In this document: one piece after another, positions 24,735 to 35,248 of the stretch
How the letters are laid out: the number at the start of each line of letters is the position of its first letter
Position numbering within the stretch: the stretch's first letter is position 1
NCBI GenBank assembly: GCA_947453695.1
Contig: CANGHW010000035.1
Coordinates: 1 to 41,324 of the forward strand
Direction: 5' to 3'
DNA: 41,324 nt
From: Opitutia bacterium
Lineage (GTDB): Bacteria > Verrucomicrobiota > Verrucomicrobiia > Opitutales > Opitutaceae
Translations under genes and position numbers: made by a program
Notes under the pieces: model-generated
What the model was told of the DNA's origin: nothing
The model's database searches: none
The model's input: only the letters and a program-made list of their open reading frames with translations

Positions 24735-25019
24735 ATGAAAACCCCGCGTGTGCTTCATTTTGTCCGTTGCAGTGCGTTCGCGCTGGCCTGCCCGGCGCTG
24801 TTACAGGCCCACCCCGGCCATGGACTCGGTTCCGATGGAGTGGCTGGTCTCTGGCATTCGTTGTCCTCCCTCGACCACTTGCTCGTGATCGCGAGCCTGC
24901 TCGGCCTCGGTCTTGCGGTGGGGTGCTGGGCACGGCGTCGTCCGTTGGTCGCGCGGCGGTTGGGCGGCGGCAACCGGACCCTGCTGGTCCTTGGCCGACT
25001 GCTCACGCGAGTTCCTTGA
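24735..25019 (+). CDS. Truncated HupE/UreJ-like protein
   Basis: 94 residues. A signal peptide (about 1-26, ending LLQAHPGHG) is followed by GLWHSLSSLDHLLVIASLLGLGLAVGCW, which matches the first signature helix of HupE/UreJ nickel permease-like proteins (HP...HPLSGLDHLL). Full-length HupE has about 190 residues and several TM helices; here the frame closes after one helix and a basic tail. The His residues in HPGHG and LDH could bind Ni. It lies 26 bp upstream of the hydrogenase small subunit gene and begins the operon. It may be a decayed hupE kept as a leader gene, or a minimal metal-binding membrane protein. Confidence 0.65.
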   Translation: MKTPRVLHFVRCSAFALACPALLQAHPGHGLGSDGVAGLWHSLSSLDHLLVIASLLGLGLAVGCWARRRPLVARRLGGGNRTLLVLGRLLTRVP

Positions 25020-25045
25020 TCTAACCTTGGTTTACCTCTCACCCC

Positions 25046-26178
25046 ATGAACAATGTCACCGCAACGGTTCCGACAGTTTACGAGCAGATGGTATCACGCG
25101 GCGTGTCCCGTCGCGATTTTCTGAAATTCTGTGCGTGGATGGGTGCATACCTCGGGCTGGAGAATCAGGCGTCCGCCCAGATCGCCAAAGCGATTGAGAC
25201 GAAGCGCCGGATTCCGGTCGTATGGCTGCATTTTCAAGAGTGCACCTGCTGCAGCGAGTCGTTCCTACGCTCTTCTCACCCAATCGTGGCAGATATTTTG
25301 TTGGACAAGATCTCCCTGGATTACACGGAAACGCTACAAGCGGCGGCGGGCCATCAGGCCGAGGAGATTCTGCAGGACGTGATCACGAAGCACAAAGGCG
25401 AGTATCTGATGCTCGTCGAAGGCTCGATCCCGCTCGGTGCGGATGGCTGCTACTGCGTCGTGGGCGGAAAGTCGGCGATTGATACCGTCAAGGAAGTCGC
25501 CGCCGGGGCGAAGGCGATCGTCGCCTGGGGCAATTGTGCGTGCTCCGGCTGCGTGCAGGGCGCCAATCCGAATCCGACGCGCGCCACGCCGGTCAGCGCG
25601 ATCATCAAAGACAAGCCCGTCGTCAATGTGCAGGGGTGCCCCCCGATCGCCGAGGTTATGGCCGGTGTGTTGGTGCACCTGCTCACATTTGACCGTATCC
25701 CGCAGCTCGACTCCCTCGGGCGGCCGAACGCGTTTTACTCCAAGCGCGTCCATGACACCTGCTACCGTCGTGCGAGCTACGATGCGGGCCTCTTCGTCGA
25801 GACCTTTGACGACGAAAATGCGAAGAAGGGCTATTGCCTCTACAAAGTCGGTTGTCGCGGCCCTTCGACTTACAATTCCTGCGGCACGATCCGCTGGAAT
25901 AACGGCACAAGTTATCCGATTCAATCGGGTCATCCGTGCATTGGCTGCTCGGAGGCCAATTTCTGGGACAATGGGCCGTTCTACCAGCGCATCCCGAACT
26001 TCCCGGGATTTGGGATCGAGTCCACCGCTGACAAGATTGGTCTCACGATCGGAGGCGTGACGGCTGCCGCCGCCCTCACACATGCCGTGCTCACCAATGT
26101 GCGCAAACGCGATGAGATCGGCGAGGGACCGGGTGAAAATGCTGAGAAAGCCGAAGCTACGAAACAAGGAGGTGAATC

Positions 26179-26182
<4 letters not shown>
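25046..26182 (+). CDS. hyaA: [NiFe] hydrogenase small subunit, group 1, O2-tolerant type
   Basis: 378 residues with a Tat signal (SRRDFLKFC, residues 21-29). The proximal-cluster ligands are C66, C68, C69, C164, C169 and C198; a constant offset of 49 maps them on C17, C19, C20, C115, C120 and C149 of E. coli Hyd-1, including the two supernumerary Cys (19 and 120) of the O2-tolerant [4Fe-3S] cluster. The distal site has H236, C239, C264 and C270; the medial [3Fe-4S] site C279, P291, C298 and C301. Further Cys at 135, 137 and 166 are unusual. One TM helix near the C-terminus (about 332-352) anchors it in the membrane beside cytochrome b. It carries electrons from the NiFe site to the quinone pool. 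Confidence 0.95.
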
Positions 26183-27915
<1,733 letters not shown>

Positions 27916-27926
27916 AGGAGGCCGCC

Positions 27927-28715
27927 ATGGAACTCTCTCATGACTACCAGCGGGTCTACGTCTGGGAGCAGCCGGTGCGTTGGTTTCACTGGATCAATGC
28001 TGCCTCGGTGGTGGCGCTCGGTGTCACCGGCTGGCTGATCGCGCATCCGCCGGCCTTTATGACGGCGCAGGAGGCATCGTTCGGATACTGGTTTGGCACG
28101 GTGCGGTTTGTGCACTTCCTGTTTGGCTACATCTTTGCCGCGAACTTCGCCTTTCGCGTCTACTGGTCGTTGGTGGGCAACAAATTCGCCAACTGGCGAA
28201 ATTTCTTCCCGATGACGGCCGCACAAATCCGCCAGATCTGGGCCGTGTTGAAAGTCGACGTGTTTCAATCGAGCAACAAGGCGGTGCACACGCTCGGCCA
28301 CAACTCGATGGCCTACTTTACCTACGCGGGCACGGGATTTTTGACGGTGTTTCAGATCGTGTCCGGTTTTGCGCTCTACGCTCCGACGAGCGAGTCGTGG
28401 TTTCCACAGTTGTTCACGTGGATCGTGCCGCTGTGCGGCGGAGAGTTTACGCTGCGGATCTTCCACTACGCGATTCTGTGGGCGTTTGTGATCTTCACGA
28501 CAATCCACGTCTATCTCACGTTCTACCACGACTACGTGGAAGGTCACGGAGTGATCTCGTCGATCGTGGGTGGCTGGAAATTCATGGAGAAGCATCAGGC
28601 CGAGGCGGAACAGGCTACGGGCATCTCGGCTTTCCCGGAACTTAAGGAGAAAACGCCGGCTGCACAGCCGACGACTACGGCCAAGGCAAAAACCAAACCC
28701 CACCCTGCGGGCTAG
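27927..28715 (+). CDS. hyaC: Hydrogenase cytochrome b subunit
   Basis: 262 residues, four TM helices (about 25-43, 68-88, 130-153, 190-212). VYVWEQPVRWFHWINAASVV opens it, and His residues in helices 1, 2 and 4 (FHWIN, RFVHFLFG, TTIHVYLTFYHD) match the diheme cytochrome b family of HyaC/HupC. It anchors the hydrogenase dimer and passes electrons to quinone. An AAAGGAGG site lies at 27914-27921. The C-terminal 45 residues are a charged, Ala/Thr/Lys-rich tail longer than in HyaC. Confidence 0.93.
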   Translation: MELSHDYQRVYVWEQPVRWFHWINAASVVALGVTGWLIAHPPAFMTAQEASFGYWFGTVRFVHFLFGYIFAANFAFRVYWSLVGNKFANWRNFFPMTAAQIRQIWAVLKVDVFQSSNKAVHTLGHNSMAYFTYAGTGFLTVFQIVSGFALYAPTSESWFPQLFTWIVPLCGGEFTLRIFHYAILWAFVIFTTIHVYLTFYHDYVEGHGVISSIVGGWKFMEKHQAEAEQATGISAFPELKEKTPAAQPTTTAKAKTKPHPAG

Positions 28716-28730
28716 GTCCGCATTCCCACT

Positions 28731-29279
28731 ATGACCCTCCTTGACTCAACGCTTGTCGGTGAACCCTGTGTCGCCTCGCCGCCAGTGGCCGAGGGCTCGC
28801 ATGTCCTCGTGCTTGGTATCGGCAACGTCCTCATGGGCGACGAAGGCGTGGGCGTGCATGTGCTGCGGACACTCGAGCTCGAGCCGGAGATTCCCGGCGT
28901 ACGGCTGCTCGACGGTGGCACGGGCGGGGTGAACCTGCTGACCGAGTTTGATGGAGTCTCGGCCATCGTGCTGGTCGATGCGACTTACGATGGCCAACCC
29001 GCGGGCACCGTGACCTACCTCCAACCGAAGCGCGTGGCCGATCTGCCACGTGGACTGGGGGCGCATGATTTTGGGCTGAAGGATCTGTTTGCGGCAGCCG
29101 CGTTAATCGGGCGCATGCCGGAACTGCATCTCTACACCATTTCGGTGGCGCAAATCCAACCGATGTGCACCGAGCTGTCGCCGGCCGTGGAGGATGCCCT
29201 ACCGATCGCAACGCGGCGAATTCACACGCATGCCGTGCGGTTGGCGCGCGGTGCAGAGATGCCGGCGGAAGCGCACTGA
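28731..29279 (+). CDS. hyaD: Hydrogenase maturation endopeptidase
   Basis: 182 residues. VLVLGIGNVLMGDEGVGVHV carries the first metal ligand (Glu in GDEG), IVLVDATYDG the Asp, and LGAHDFGLKDL the His that together hold the nickel of the precursor. This family (HyaD/HupD/HybD) removes the C-terminal peptide of the large subunit, here predicted after H562. The N-terminal 20 residues precede the domain. Last gene of the hydrogenase operon. HyaE/HyaF-type chaperones for Tat export quality control are not present. Confidence 0.93.
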   Translation: MTLLDSTLVGEPCVASPPVAEGSHVLVLGIGNVLMGDEGVGVHVLRTLELEPEIPGVRLLDGGTGGVNLLTEFDGVSAIVLVDATYDGQPAGTVTYLQPKRVADLPRGLGAHDFGLKDLFAAAALIGRMPELHLYTISVAQIQPMCTELSPAVEDALPIATRRIHTHAVRLARGAEMPAEAH

Positions 29280-29292
29280 GCGCCGGTAGACC

Positions 29293-29355
29293 GCAAGCCA
29301 TGCTCGCATCTTCGCAAGCCATGCGGAGCCATCGCCCCTCGGTTTCGGGCATAGT
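29293..29355 (+). promoter_or_regulatory. Cytochrome c promoter with tandem GCAA-N4-TGC repeats
   Basis: GCAAGCCATGCTC (29293-29305) and GCAAGCCATGCGG (29314-29326) are 21 bp apart and share their first eleven bases. CATAGT (29350-29355), a weak -10, begins at position 37 from the proximal unit. The monoheme cytochrome ATG at 29406 would have a leader of about 44 nt. Confidence 0.65.
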
Positions 29356-29405
29356 TAACCCAACGGAAAAGTTCCGTCCGCCTTGTTTCCAATCCATCCG
29401 ATCCC

Positions 29406-29744
29406 ATGAAAACCACCGCCAAAATCACCGCGGCCTGCGTCACCCTCCTACTGGCCGCTGCTATCAGCTCGGCTGCTCCGGTTGCTGAAAACTGGGAAAA
29501 CCATTGCGCCAAGTGCCATGGCGCCGATGGCAAAGGCCAGACCAAAGCCGGCAAAAAACTCAACGTGAAGGACTACACCGATGCCAAGGTGCAGGCCGAA
29601 ATGAAGGATGAAGAGATGGTCAAAGCCATCACCGATGGTGTCTTCGATAAGGGCGGGAAAGAGAAGATGAAGTCCTACAAGGACGAAGTCTCGGCCGCCG
29701 AAGTGAAGGAACTCGTCGCCTACATCCGCAAGTTCAAGGGCTGA
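29406..29744 (+). CDS. Monoheme class I cytochrome c
   Basis: 112 residues. Signal peptide of about 23 residues (TAACVTLLLAAAISSAAP). The heme site CAKCH (about 34-38) is followed by GADGKGQTKAGKKL, usual for small class I cytochromes. KMKSYKD (about 87-93) likely supplies the axial Met, and VKELVAYIRKFKG is the C-terminal helix. A soluble periplasmic electron carrier, placed between the hydrogenase and the membrane multiheme cytochromes, so it could shuttle electrons from the ImcH-like or CbcL-like proteins. It depends on the CcsA/ResB system for heme attachment. Confidence 0.92.
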   Translation: MKTTAKITAACVTLLLAAAISSAAPVAENWENHCAKCHGADGKGQTKAGKKLNVKDYTDAKVQAEMKDEEMVKAITDGVFDKGGKEKMKSYKDEVSAAEVKELVAYIRKFKG

Positions 29745-29835
29745 GTCATCAAGCCTGGATAGTTTTTCCGCACGCCGGCGCCTGAGATGGGTCGGCGTGA
29801 CGTCCGACGCATAAATTTAGCCTTACCGCAGAACC

Positions 29836-31344
29836 ATGGAAACTCCCACGAATCCGGCCTCGAACGCGGCAGCCAAGCCACGTTCGAATTTCAATAATTG
29901 GATCACCGCTATCGGCGTGGTCCTCGCGGTGGGTGCGCTGTTCTCTTTCGCGTTCCTGGTATGGATGGATTTCACGAAGTCGGGCGGCAATCCCTACCTC
30001 GGCATCTTCACCTATATTGTCGCGCCGGCGTTTCTGATCGCGGGTATTGCGATCAGCTTCTTTGGCGCCTGGGCTCAACGGCGCTGGGTCATCAAATATG
30101 CGGGTGTGGCCGAGGATAAATGGCGCCTAGATTTCACGAACCCGAAACAGCGATTCCGGATCATCCTCTTCGGCTGCGGCACGATGGCGTTCATCTTGCT
30201 GAGCGCGTTTGGCAGCTACCAAACCTATCACTATTCGGAATCGACAGCGTTCTGCGGCCAGGTCTGCCACGCGGCCATGAATCCGGAGTTCGTCACCTAT
30301 CAACGGAGCGCGCACGCCCGGGTTGACTGTGTGCAATGCCACGTCGGTGCCGGTGCGGAGTATTACATCAAGGCGAAGATCAATGGCACGCACCAGCTGA
30401 TCGCCTACACGCTCGATAACTACAGCCGCCCGATCGAAACGCCGGTGAAGAATCTACGCCCCGCGCGCGAGACCTGCGAAAAGTGCCATTGGCCGGAAAA
30501 GTTTCGCGGCAATGTGGAGGTCAACTTCTCGCACTTCCTCTCGGATAAGAAGAACACGCCCTACACCGCCCGTATGCTCCTTCACGTCAACAAGGGCGAA
30601 GGGGTCGGCGCGACGGGTGGAATTCACTGGCACGTCAGCTCCACCGAAAAGGTTGAATACTTCGCCGCCGATCCGAAGCGGCAGGACATCCCCTGGATGC
30701 GCGTAACCAACCTCAAGGATGGCACCGCACGGGTATTTCGCACCGAGGCGTTCAAGGGAGAGCCTCCGGCCAACCAGATCCGCGTCATGGACTGCATGGA
30801 TTGCCACAACCGCCCGGCCCACGTTTTCCCCACAGCCAATGAGTCCGTCGAAAAAGCAATGGCGGCGGGCACCTTGAGCACGAAGTTGCCGAACATTAAA
30901 CGCGTCGCCGTGCAGGCGATGACCCAGAAAGAAATCACCACCGATGCGATCGCGGAAAAGAAGATAGCCGAATTCATCAAAGCGAAATATGCGGATCCGG
31001 CAGTCGCGGCCGAAGTCCCGGGTGCAGTGGCCGAGGTCCAACGCATTTTCGCCATGAGCATGTTCCCGGAGCGCAAGGCCGACTGGCGGGTCTATCCGAA
31101 CAACATCGGGCACAAGGACTGGCCCGGCTGTTTCCGCTGCCACGACGACAAGCACAAGACCGCCAAGGGTGAGACCGTCCGGGCGAGCGACTGTAACTCC
31201 TGCCACTCGATAATTTCGCAGGGCAAGGCAGCCGATCTGGGCACGATCTCGGCGAGTGGTTTGAAGTTCAAACATCCCGACGGTGAACTGGATGGCGACC
31301 TGAGCTGCGCTGACTGCCACAACGGCGGTATTCAAGGGAAGTAG
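29836..31344 (+). CDS. Seven-heme inner-membrane cytochrome c, NapC/NirT-related, ImcH-like
   Basis: 502 residues. Three N-terminal TM helices (about 24-45, 56-80, 111-132) are followed by a periplasmic domain with seven heme attachment sites: an unusual CX3CH (CGQVCH, near residue 140) and six CXXCH (CVQCH, CEKCH, CMDCH, CFRCH, CNSCH, CADCH). The first heme region, AMNPEFVTYQRSAHARVDC, is typical of NapC/NirT-type quinol dehydrogenases. Size, three TM helices and seven hemes match what I recall of Geobacter ImcH, an inner-membrane quinol oxidase needed for reducing high-potential extracellular acceptors. Homology was not computed. It lies just upstream of a CbcL-like gene and ends before a strong terminator. 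Confidence 0.85.
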   Translation: METPTNPASNAAAKPRSNFNNWITAIGVVLAVGALFSFAFLVWMDFTKSGGNPYLGIFTYIVAPAFLIAGIAISFFGAWAQRRWVIKYAGVAEDKWRLDFTNPKQRFRIILFGCGTMAFILLSAFGSYQTYHYSESTAFCGQVCHAAMNPEFVTYQRSAHARVDCVQCHVGAGAEYYIKAKINGTHQLIAYTLDNYSRPIETPVKNLRPARETCEKCHWPEKFRGNVEVNFSHFLSDKKNTPYTARMLLHVNKGEGVGATGGIHWHVSSTEKVEYFAADPKRQDIPWMRVTNLKDGTARVFRTEAFKGEPPANQIRVMDCMDCHNRPAHVFPTANESVEKAMAAGTLSTKLPNIKRVAVQAMTQKEITTDAIAEKKIAEFIKAKYADPAVAAEVPGAVAEVQRIFAMSMFPERKADWRVYPNNIGHKDWPGCFRCHDDKHKTAKGETVRASDCNSCHSIISQGKAADLGTISASGLKFKHPDGELDGDLSCADCHNGGIQGK

Positions 31345-31380
31345 GCCGACCGCGCCGACCAGGACATTTTTCCGCTCTCT

Positions 31381-31412
31381 GCGCCGCGACTGAAAAGTCG
31401 CGGCGCTTTTTT
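31381..31412 (+). terminator. Rho-independent terminator after the seven-heme cytochrome gene
   Basis: A perfect 11-bp stem GCGCCGCGACT / AGTCGCGGCGC (31381-31391 and 31396-31406) closes a GAAA loop and is followed by six T (31407-31412). It begins 36 bp after the stop codon and separates this unit from the CbcL-like gene, which has its own tandem-repeat promoter beginning eight bases after the T-tract. Confidence 0.95.
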
Positions 31413-31419
31413 GCGCCGA

Positions 31420-31481
31420 CCAATTCACGCTCAGGTATCGCCAACCTCTGCGCAGTAGTGGTCGGACCGAAGTGCGATACT
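31420..31481 (+). promoter_or_regulatory. CbcL-like gene promoter with tandem CCAA-N4-(T/C)GC repeats
   Basis: CCAATTCACGCTC (31420-31432) and CCAACCTCTGCGC (31441-31453) are 21 bp apart. GATACT (31476-31481) begins at position 36 from the proximal unit. The ATG at 31495 is 13 bases after the hexamer, giving a leader of only about six nt. Both units have CCAA in place of GCAA, the most divergent pair of the seven. Confidence 0.6.
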
Positions 31482-31494
31482 GCGGTCAAAGCCT

Positions 31495-33657
31495 ATGAAA
31501 GCGCCGCACCTGTTGAGGAAGATGATCGGGGTGGCCGCCGGGTGGATGTTAATCGCCACCGTGATGCCCGCCCAGCCCGCCACCAAAGTGGCGACCAAAC
31601 CCGCACCCGTTGTGCCGAACAGCGAGTGCATGGATTGCCACGAGGCGGAGTTTAAACCCCGGAAGAAGGGGCAGCCGAAGGAGTGGATCGGGGTGCGACC
31701 CGAACTCTTCGCCAAGTCCGCGCACGCGACGCTCAATTGTGTCGAGTGTCACAGCAGCATCAAGGAGCCCACGCATCCTTCGAAGCTTCCGAAGGTCGAG
31801 TGTGCGACCTGCCACGAGAAGTCCGTCACGCAATTTGCCGCGAGCATCCATGGCGCTCCGCGCTCCGCCGCGCGCACGCCGGTGGCTGATTGTGCGACCT
31901 GCCACGGCGCCAACACCCATGAGATGCTGCCGGCCAAGCACCTCGATTCACCGGTTTCAAAATTCAACCTGCTCACGACCTGCGCCTCGTGTCACGACGA
32001 CGAGAAAAAGGCCGCCGAGCTGGGACTGAAGCGGCACGATGCCGTGAAACACTTTCGCGACAGTATCCACGGGCAGGGCCTCTATAAAATGGGGCTCAAG
32101 GTCGCGCCCTCGTGCAACGACTGCCACGGCGTGCACGACATCCGATCGCTGAAAGACGCGGCCGCCCATACGAGTAAAGCCAACCTCTCAGCGACCTGTT
32201 CCGCGTGCCACGTCGGCGTCGAAAAAACGTTCTCCGCGAGTGTGCATGGTCAGGTCTTTCTCAAACAACCCGACAAGGCGCCCGTCTGCACCGACTGCCA
32301 TAGTGCGCACGACATCGAGCGCCCGAGCAACGCCCACTTCAAGGCCACGAGCGACCAACTCTGTGGCAAGTGTCATGAGGAGCGCCTCGAAAATTACCAC
32401 GAGACTTACCACGGCAAAGCCATCGCGCTAAACCGCACGGGCTCTGCACCCGCCGTCGCCGCCTGCTACGATTGTCACGGGCACCACGACGTTTTCAAAA
32501 GCTCCGATCCACGTTCCCGTCTGCACGCGAAGAATATCGTGAAGACCTGCGCCGAGTGTCACCCGGGCGCGACAGCTTCATTTACCCTGTATCAACCGCA
32601 CGCGAATCCGTCCGACGGTCAAAACTACCCTGCGCTCAACAAGGTCTACCTCTTCATGACTTCGCTGCTGGTGGGCGTGTTTGTGTTTTTCGCGCTCCAC
32701 ACCGGCTTCTGGGTTGGGCGGATGGCGCTAACCTACTATCGCGATCCAGTCGCCTTCCGGGCGGCGCGGGCGGCAGCCCACCACGATCCCGAGACGTTTA
32801 GGCGTTTCAATCCCTTCGAACGTTTTCTCCACATGCTCGTCGTAACGAGTTTCATGGCGCTCGTGCTCACGGGCATGCCGCTGAAGTTCTACTATGCCGG
32901 TTGGGCGAAAGTGCTGTTTGGTCTCCTCGGTGGTCCCGAGGCGGCGCGCGTGCTGCACCATCTGGCGGCGCTCGTGACCTTCGGCTACTTCGCGCTGCAC
33001 CTGGGAAGTCTAGTCATCGGTTTCTGGAAGAATCGCCGGCAGGCCATCGACCCGGCGACGGGGCGTTTCTCGCCCGGCCGCGTTTGGACCCTGCTCTTCG
33101 GTCCCGACTCACTGGTGCCATCGATCCAAGATCTACGCGACCTGTGGGCGCACGCAAAGTGGTTCGTCGGCCGCGGGGAGAAGCCGCAGTGGGATCGCTG
33201 GACCTATTGGGAGCGCTTTGACTATCTCGCGGTCTTTTGGGGCGTGGCGATGATCGGCGTGTCCGGTCTCGTGCTGTGGTTTCCTGTCGTGTTCACGAAG
33301 CTCTTGCCGGGCTGGCTGATCAACATCGCCATCGTGATCCACTCCGATGAGGCGCTGCTCGCGGCGGGATTCATTTTCGCGTTTCACTTCTTCAATACCC
33401 ATTTCCGTCTCGACCGTTTTCCGATGGATACGGTGATCTTCTCCGGACACATCACGAAGACGGAGATGCTGCAGGAGCGAAAGAAATGGTATGACCGTCT
33501 CGTCGGTTCCGGAAAAATCGAAGAACACCGCGTGCGCCATACAGACTGGGAGGCCCGTCGGCCGATCTACAAGGCCCTGGGTTTCACGTTCCTCGTCATC
33601 GGTCTAAGTCTGCTGGCGTTGATGATCTACGCACTGCTCTCCCGCCTCGGCCATTAG
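31495..33657 (+). CDS. Eleven-heme cytochrome c fused to a cytochrome b membrane domain, CbcL-like
   Basis: 720 residues. A signal sequence or N-terminal anchor (about 9-26) precedes a periplasmic domain (about 45-355) with eleven CXXCH sites: CMDCH, CVECH, CATCH twice, CASCH, CNDCH, CSACH, CTDCH, CGKCH, CYDCH and CAECH. About six TM helices follow (first at about 385-408), with His pairs typical of diheme b-type HydC/FdnI cytochromes ([37 protein letters not shown]). This c/b fusion is the layout of Geobacter CbcL, a quinol oxidase for low-potential extracellular acceptors, though that has nine c hemes as I recall. Quinol oxidation at the b hemes would feed the c chain in the periplasm. Confidence 0.88.
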   Translation: MKAPHLLRKMIGVAAGWMLIATVMPAQPATKVATKPAPVVPNSECMDCHEAEFKPRKKGQPKEWIGVRPELFAKSAHATLNCVECHSSIKEPTHPSKLPKVECATCHEKSVTQFAASIHGAPRSAARTPVADCATCHGANTHEMLPAKHLDSPVSKFNLLTTCASCHDDEKKAAELGLKRHDAVKHFRDSIHGQGLYKMGLKVAPSCNDCHGVHDIRSLKDAAAHTSKANLSATCSACHVGVEKTFSASVHGQVFLKQPDKAPVCTDCHSAHDIERPSNAHFKATSDQLCGKCHEERLENYHETYHGKAIALNRTGSAPAVAACYDCHGHHDVFKSSDPRSRLHAKNIVKTCAECHPGATASFTLYQPHANPSDGQNYPALNKVYLFMTSLLVGVFVFFALHTGFWVGRMALTYYRDPVAFRAARAAAHHDPETFRRFNPFERFLHMLVVTSFMALVLTGMPLKFYYAGWAKVLFGLLGGPEAARVLHHLAALVTFGYFALHLGSLVIGFWKNRRQAIDPATGRFSPGRVWTLLFGPDSLVPSIQDLRDLWAHAKWFVGRGEKPQWDRWTYWERFDYLAVFWGVAMIGVSGLVLWFPVVFTKLLPGWLINIAIVIHSDEALLAAGFIFAFHFFNTHFRLDRFPMDTVIFSGHITKTEMLQERKKWYDRLVGSGKIEEHRVRHTDWEARRPIYKALGFTFLVIGLSLLALMIYALLSRLGH

Positions 33658-33684
33658 CCCGAGGCGGGCGGTCTCCGCCGCGTT

Positions 33685-34989
33685 ATGTTTCACTCCCCAC
33701 TCATCGACTCGGTCCTGATCCGCCTCTTTCGCTTCCGCACGCGAGGGTTCATGAAAATGGAAGAGGCGGACGGGGCCGTGCCATGCCCGCCGCGCGAAGG
33801 CGGCTGCTATCTCTACGCCCACATTCCGTTTTGTGAATCGCTCTGCCCGTTTTGCTCGTTTCATCGCGTGCAGCACTGTCACACGCAGGCGACGCGTTAC
33901 TTTACTGCGCTACGCACGGAAATTCGACGCTACCATGCGGCGGGTTTTACCTTCGACGGGGTGTATTTCGGCGGTGGCACACCTACGACGGAGCCGGACG
34001 AACTGGTCGCGACCATTGCGCTGGTGCGGGCGCTCTTCGGTGTGCGGGAAGTATCCGTCGAGACCAACCCGAAGGATCTCCAACCGCCCTTACTGGAGAA
34101 ATTACGAGCTGCCGGGGTGACGCGACTCTCCGTGGGCGTGCAGAGTTTTGACGACACCTTGCTCCGGGAAATGGAGCGCTACGAAAAATACGGCGGCGGG
34201 GAAGAAACCGCGGCGCGGCTGCGTGCCGCGGTCGGGTTGTTTCCCACGCTGAACGTAGACCTGATCTTCAACCAGGCCCACCAAACCCTCGCCTCGTTGG
34301 AGCGAGACCTCGAGATCGTCCTCTCGCTCGGTGTGAATCAGGTGTCGTGCTACCCGCTCATGACCTCGCCGAGCGTGGAGCGGCGCATGGCAGGAGCCAT
34401 GGGTATCCCGGATGGGCGCCGGTTGCGCACGTATTTTCAAGCCATTGTGCGGAAGCTTCGGCCGGATTTCACGGCGTCATCCGCGTGGTGTTTTACCAAG
34501 AACGGGCAGGGCAGTGACGAATATATCGTCGCGTCTGAAAATTATGTCGGGGTCGGCAGCGGGGCGTTCAGCTATCTCGACGGCACACTCTACGCGACGA
34601 CCTTTTCGCTCGCGGGCTATGAAGAGCGCATTGCGCGGGGATTGACGGGGATCGTCACGAAACACCGGCTCGGTGAGGGCGACAGCCTGCGCTATACGCT
34701 CCTCGTGAGGATGTTTGGGCTCGGGCTGGAGCGGGCGTGGGCGCAGCGGCGCCACGGACGGATCTTCTTTTGGCGACTCTGGGGGGAACTCCGCACGCTC
34801 GAGTGGCTGGGCGCGGCGCATCGCACGACCCGTGGCTGGCAACTCACCGAAGACGGGATGTATTGGCTTATGCTGATGATGTCGGAGTTCTTCGAGTCCG
34901 TGAACGTCTACCGCGATGCGATGCGGGCCCACGTGCACGGAGAGTTGGAGGCGGCGAATGCTTCGGTGGTTGCGGTCGCGGCCCCGTGA
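33685..34989 (+). CDS. HemN-like radical SAM protein (coproporphyrinogen oxidase family, not HemN itself)
   Basis: 434 residues. HIPFCESLCPFCSFHR (about 49-64) gives the CxxxCxxC cluster but, unlike true HemN, has Ser instead of the fourth Cys. VYFGGGTPTTEPDE is the SAM-binding motif, and VSVETNPKDLQPP and GVTRLSVGVQSFDD are conserved family segments. A C-terminal winged-helix-like part (about 330-420) is present. The family includes HemW heme chaperones and HutW/ChuW anaerobic heme-degrading enzymes. It starts 27 bp after the CbcL-like gene in the same direction, so it may act in heme supply or handling for that multiheme protein. An ATG at 33751 is an alternative start. Confidence 0.85.
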   Translation: MFHSPLIDSVLIRLFRFRTRGFMKMEEADGAVPCPPREGGCYLYAHIPFCESLCPFCSFHRVQHCHTQATRYFTALRTEIRRYHAAGFTFDGVYFGGGTPTTEPDELVATIALVRALFGVREVSVETNPKDLQPPLLEKLRAAGVTRLSVGVQSFDDTLLREMERYEKYGGGEETAARLRAAVGLFPTLNVDLIFNQAHQTLASLERDLEIVLSLGVNQVSCYPLMTSPSVERRMAGAMGIPDGRRLRTYFQAIVRKLRPDFTASSAWCFTKNGQGSDEYIVASENYVGVGSGAFSYLDGTLYATTFSLAGYEERIARGLTGIVTKHRLGEGDSLRYTLLVRMFGLGLERAWAQRRHGRIFFWRLWGELRTLEWLGAAHRTTRGWQLTEDGMYWLMLMMSEFFESVNVYRDAMRAHVHGELEAANASVVAVAAP

Positions 34990-35041
34990 CCGGGTAGAAC
35001 ATTGAGCGGTGGTCGATAGCCGCTCGATCCACCCGTGTCGA

Positions 35042-35171
35042 TTTGATCATCAAATGTCCGACTTGGAAACCATGAGTTGTCCAACTCGTCAGAGGTTGGA
35101 CGGGGAACCCAAAATAATGGTTGGTAGCCATGAGTTGTCCGGAATCACCAATTGGCAACTATGAGATGTCC
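35042..35171. repeat. Degenerate direct repeats in a gene-free gap
   Basis: Three imperfect 18-bp repeats of the form GG(N)A(A/G)C(C/T)ATGAG(T/A)TGTCC lie at 35065-35082, 35123-35140 and 35154-35171, with a weaker relative ending ATGTCC at 35042-35059. Spacing (23, 58 and 31 bp) is irregular, unlike the regulatory pairs elsewhere. Short, irregularly spaced repeats of this kind occur at the ends of some insertion sequences (for example IS21-like ends). No transposase is nearby. The rest of 34990-35248 holds no gene that I can support; 35002-35022 can form a small hairpin (GAGCGG/CCGCTC) without a T-tract. The gap also marks the change to lower GC. Confidence 0.6.
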
Positions 35172-35248
35172 CAGATGTCATAGCTAACCGGATCTTCGCG
35201 AAGACAGCCAACAGTGGATGGAATAGGCCTGCAGCCACTTTCTGCGAC

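Noticed and set aside
35042..35171. CRISPR array
   Set aside because: Repeats are short (18 bp), imperfect and irregularly spaced, and no cas gene is present.
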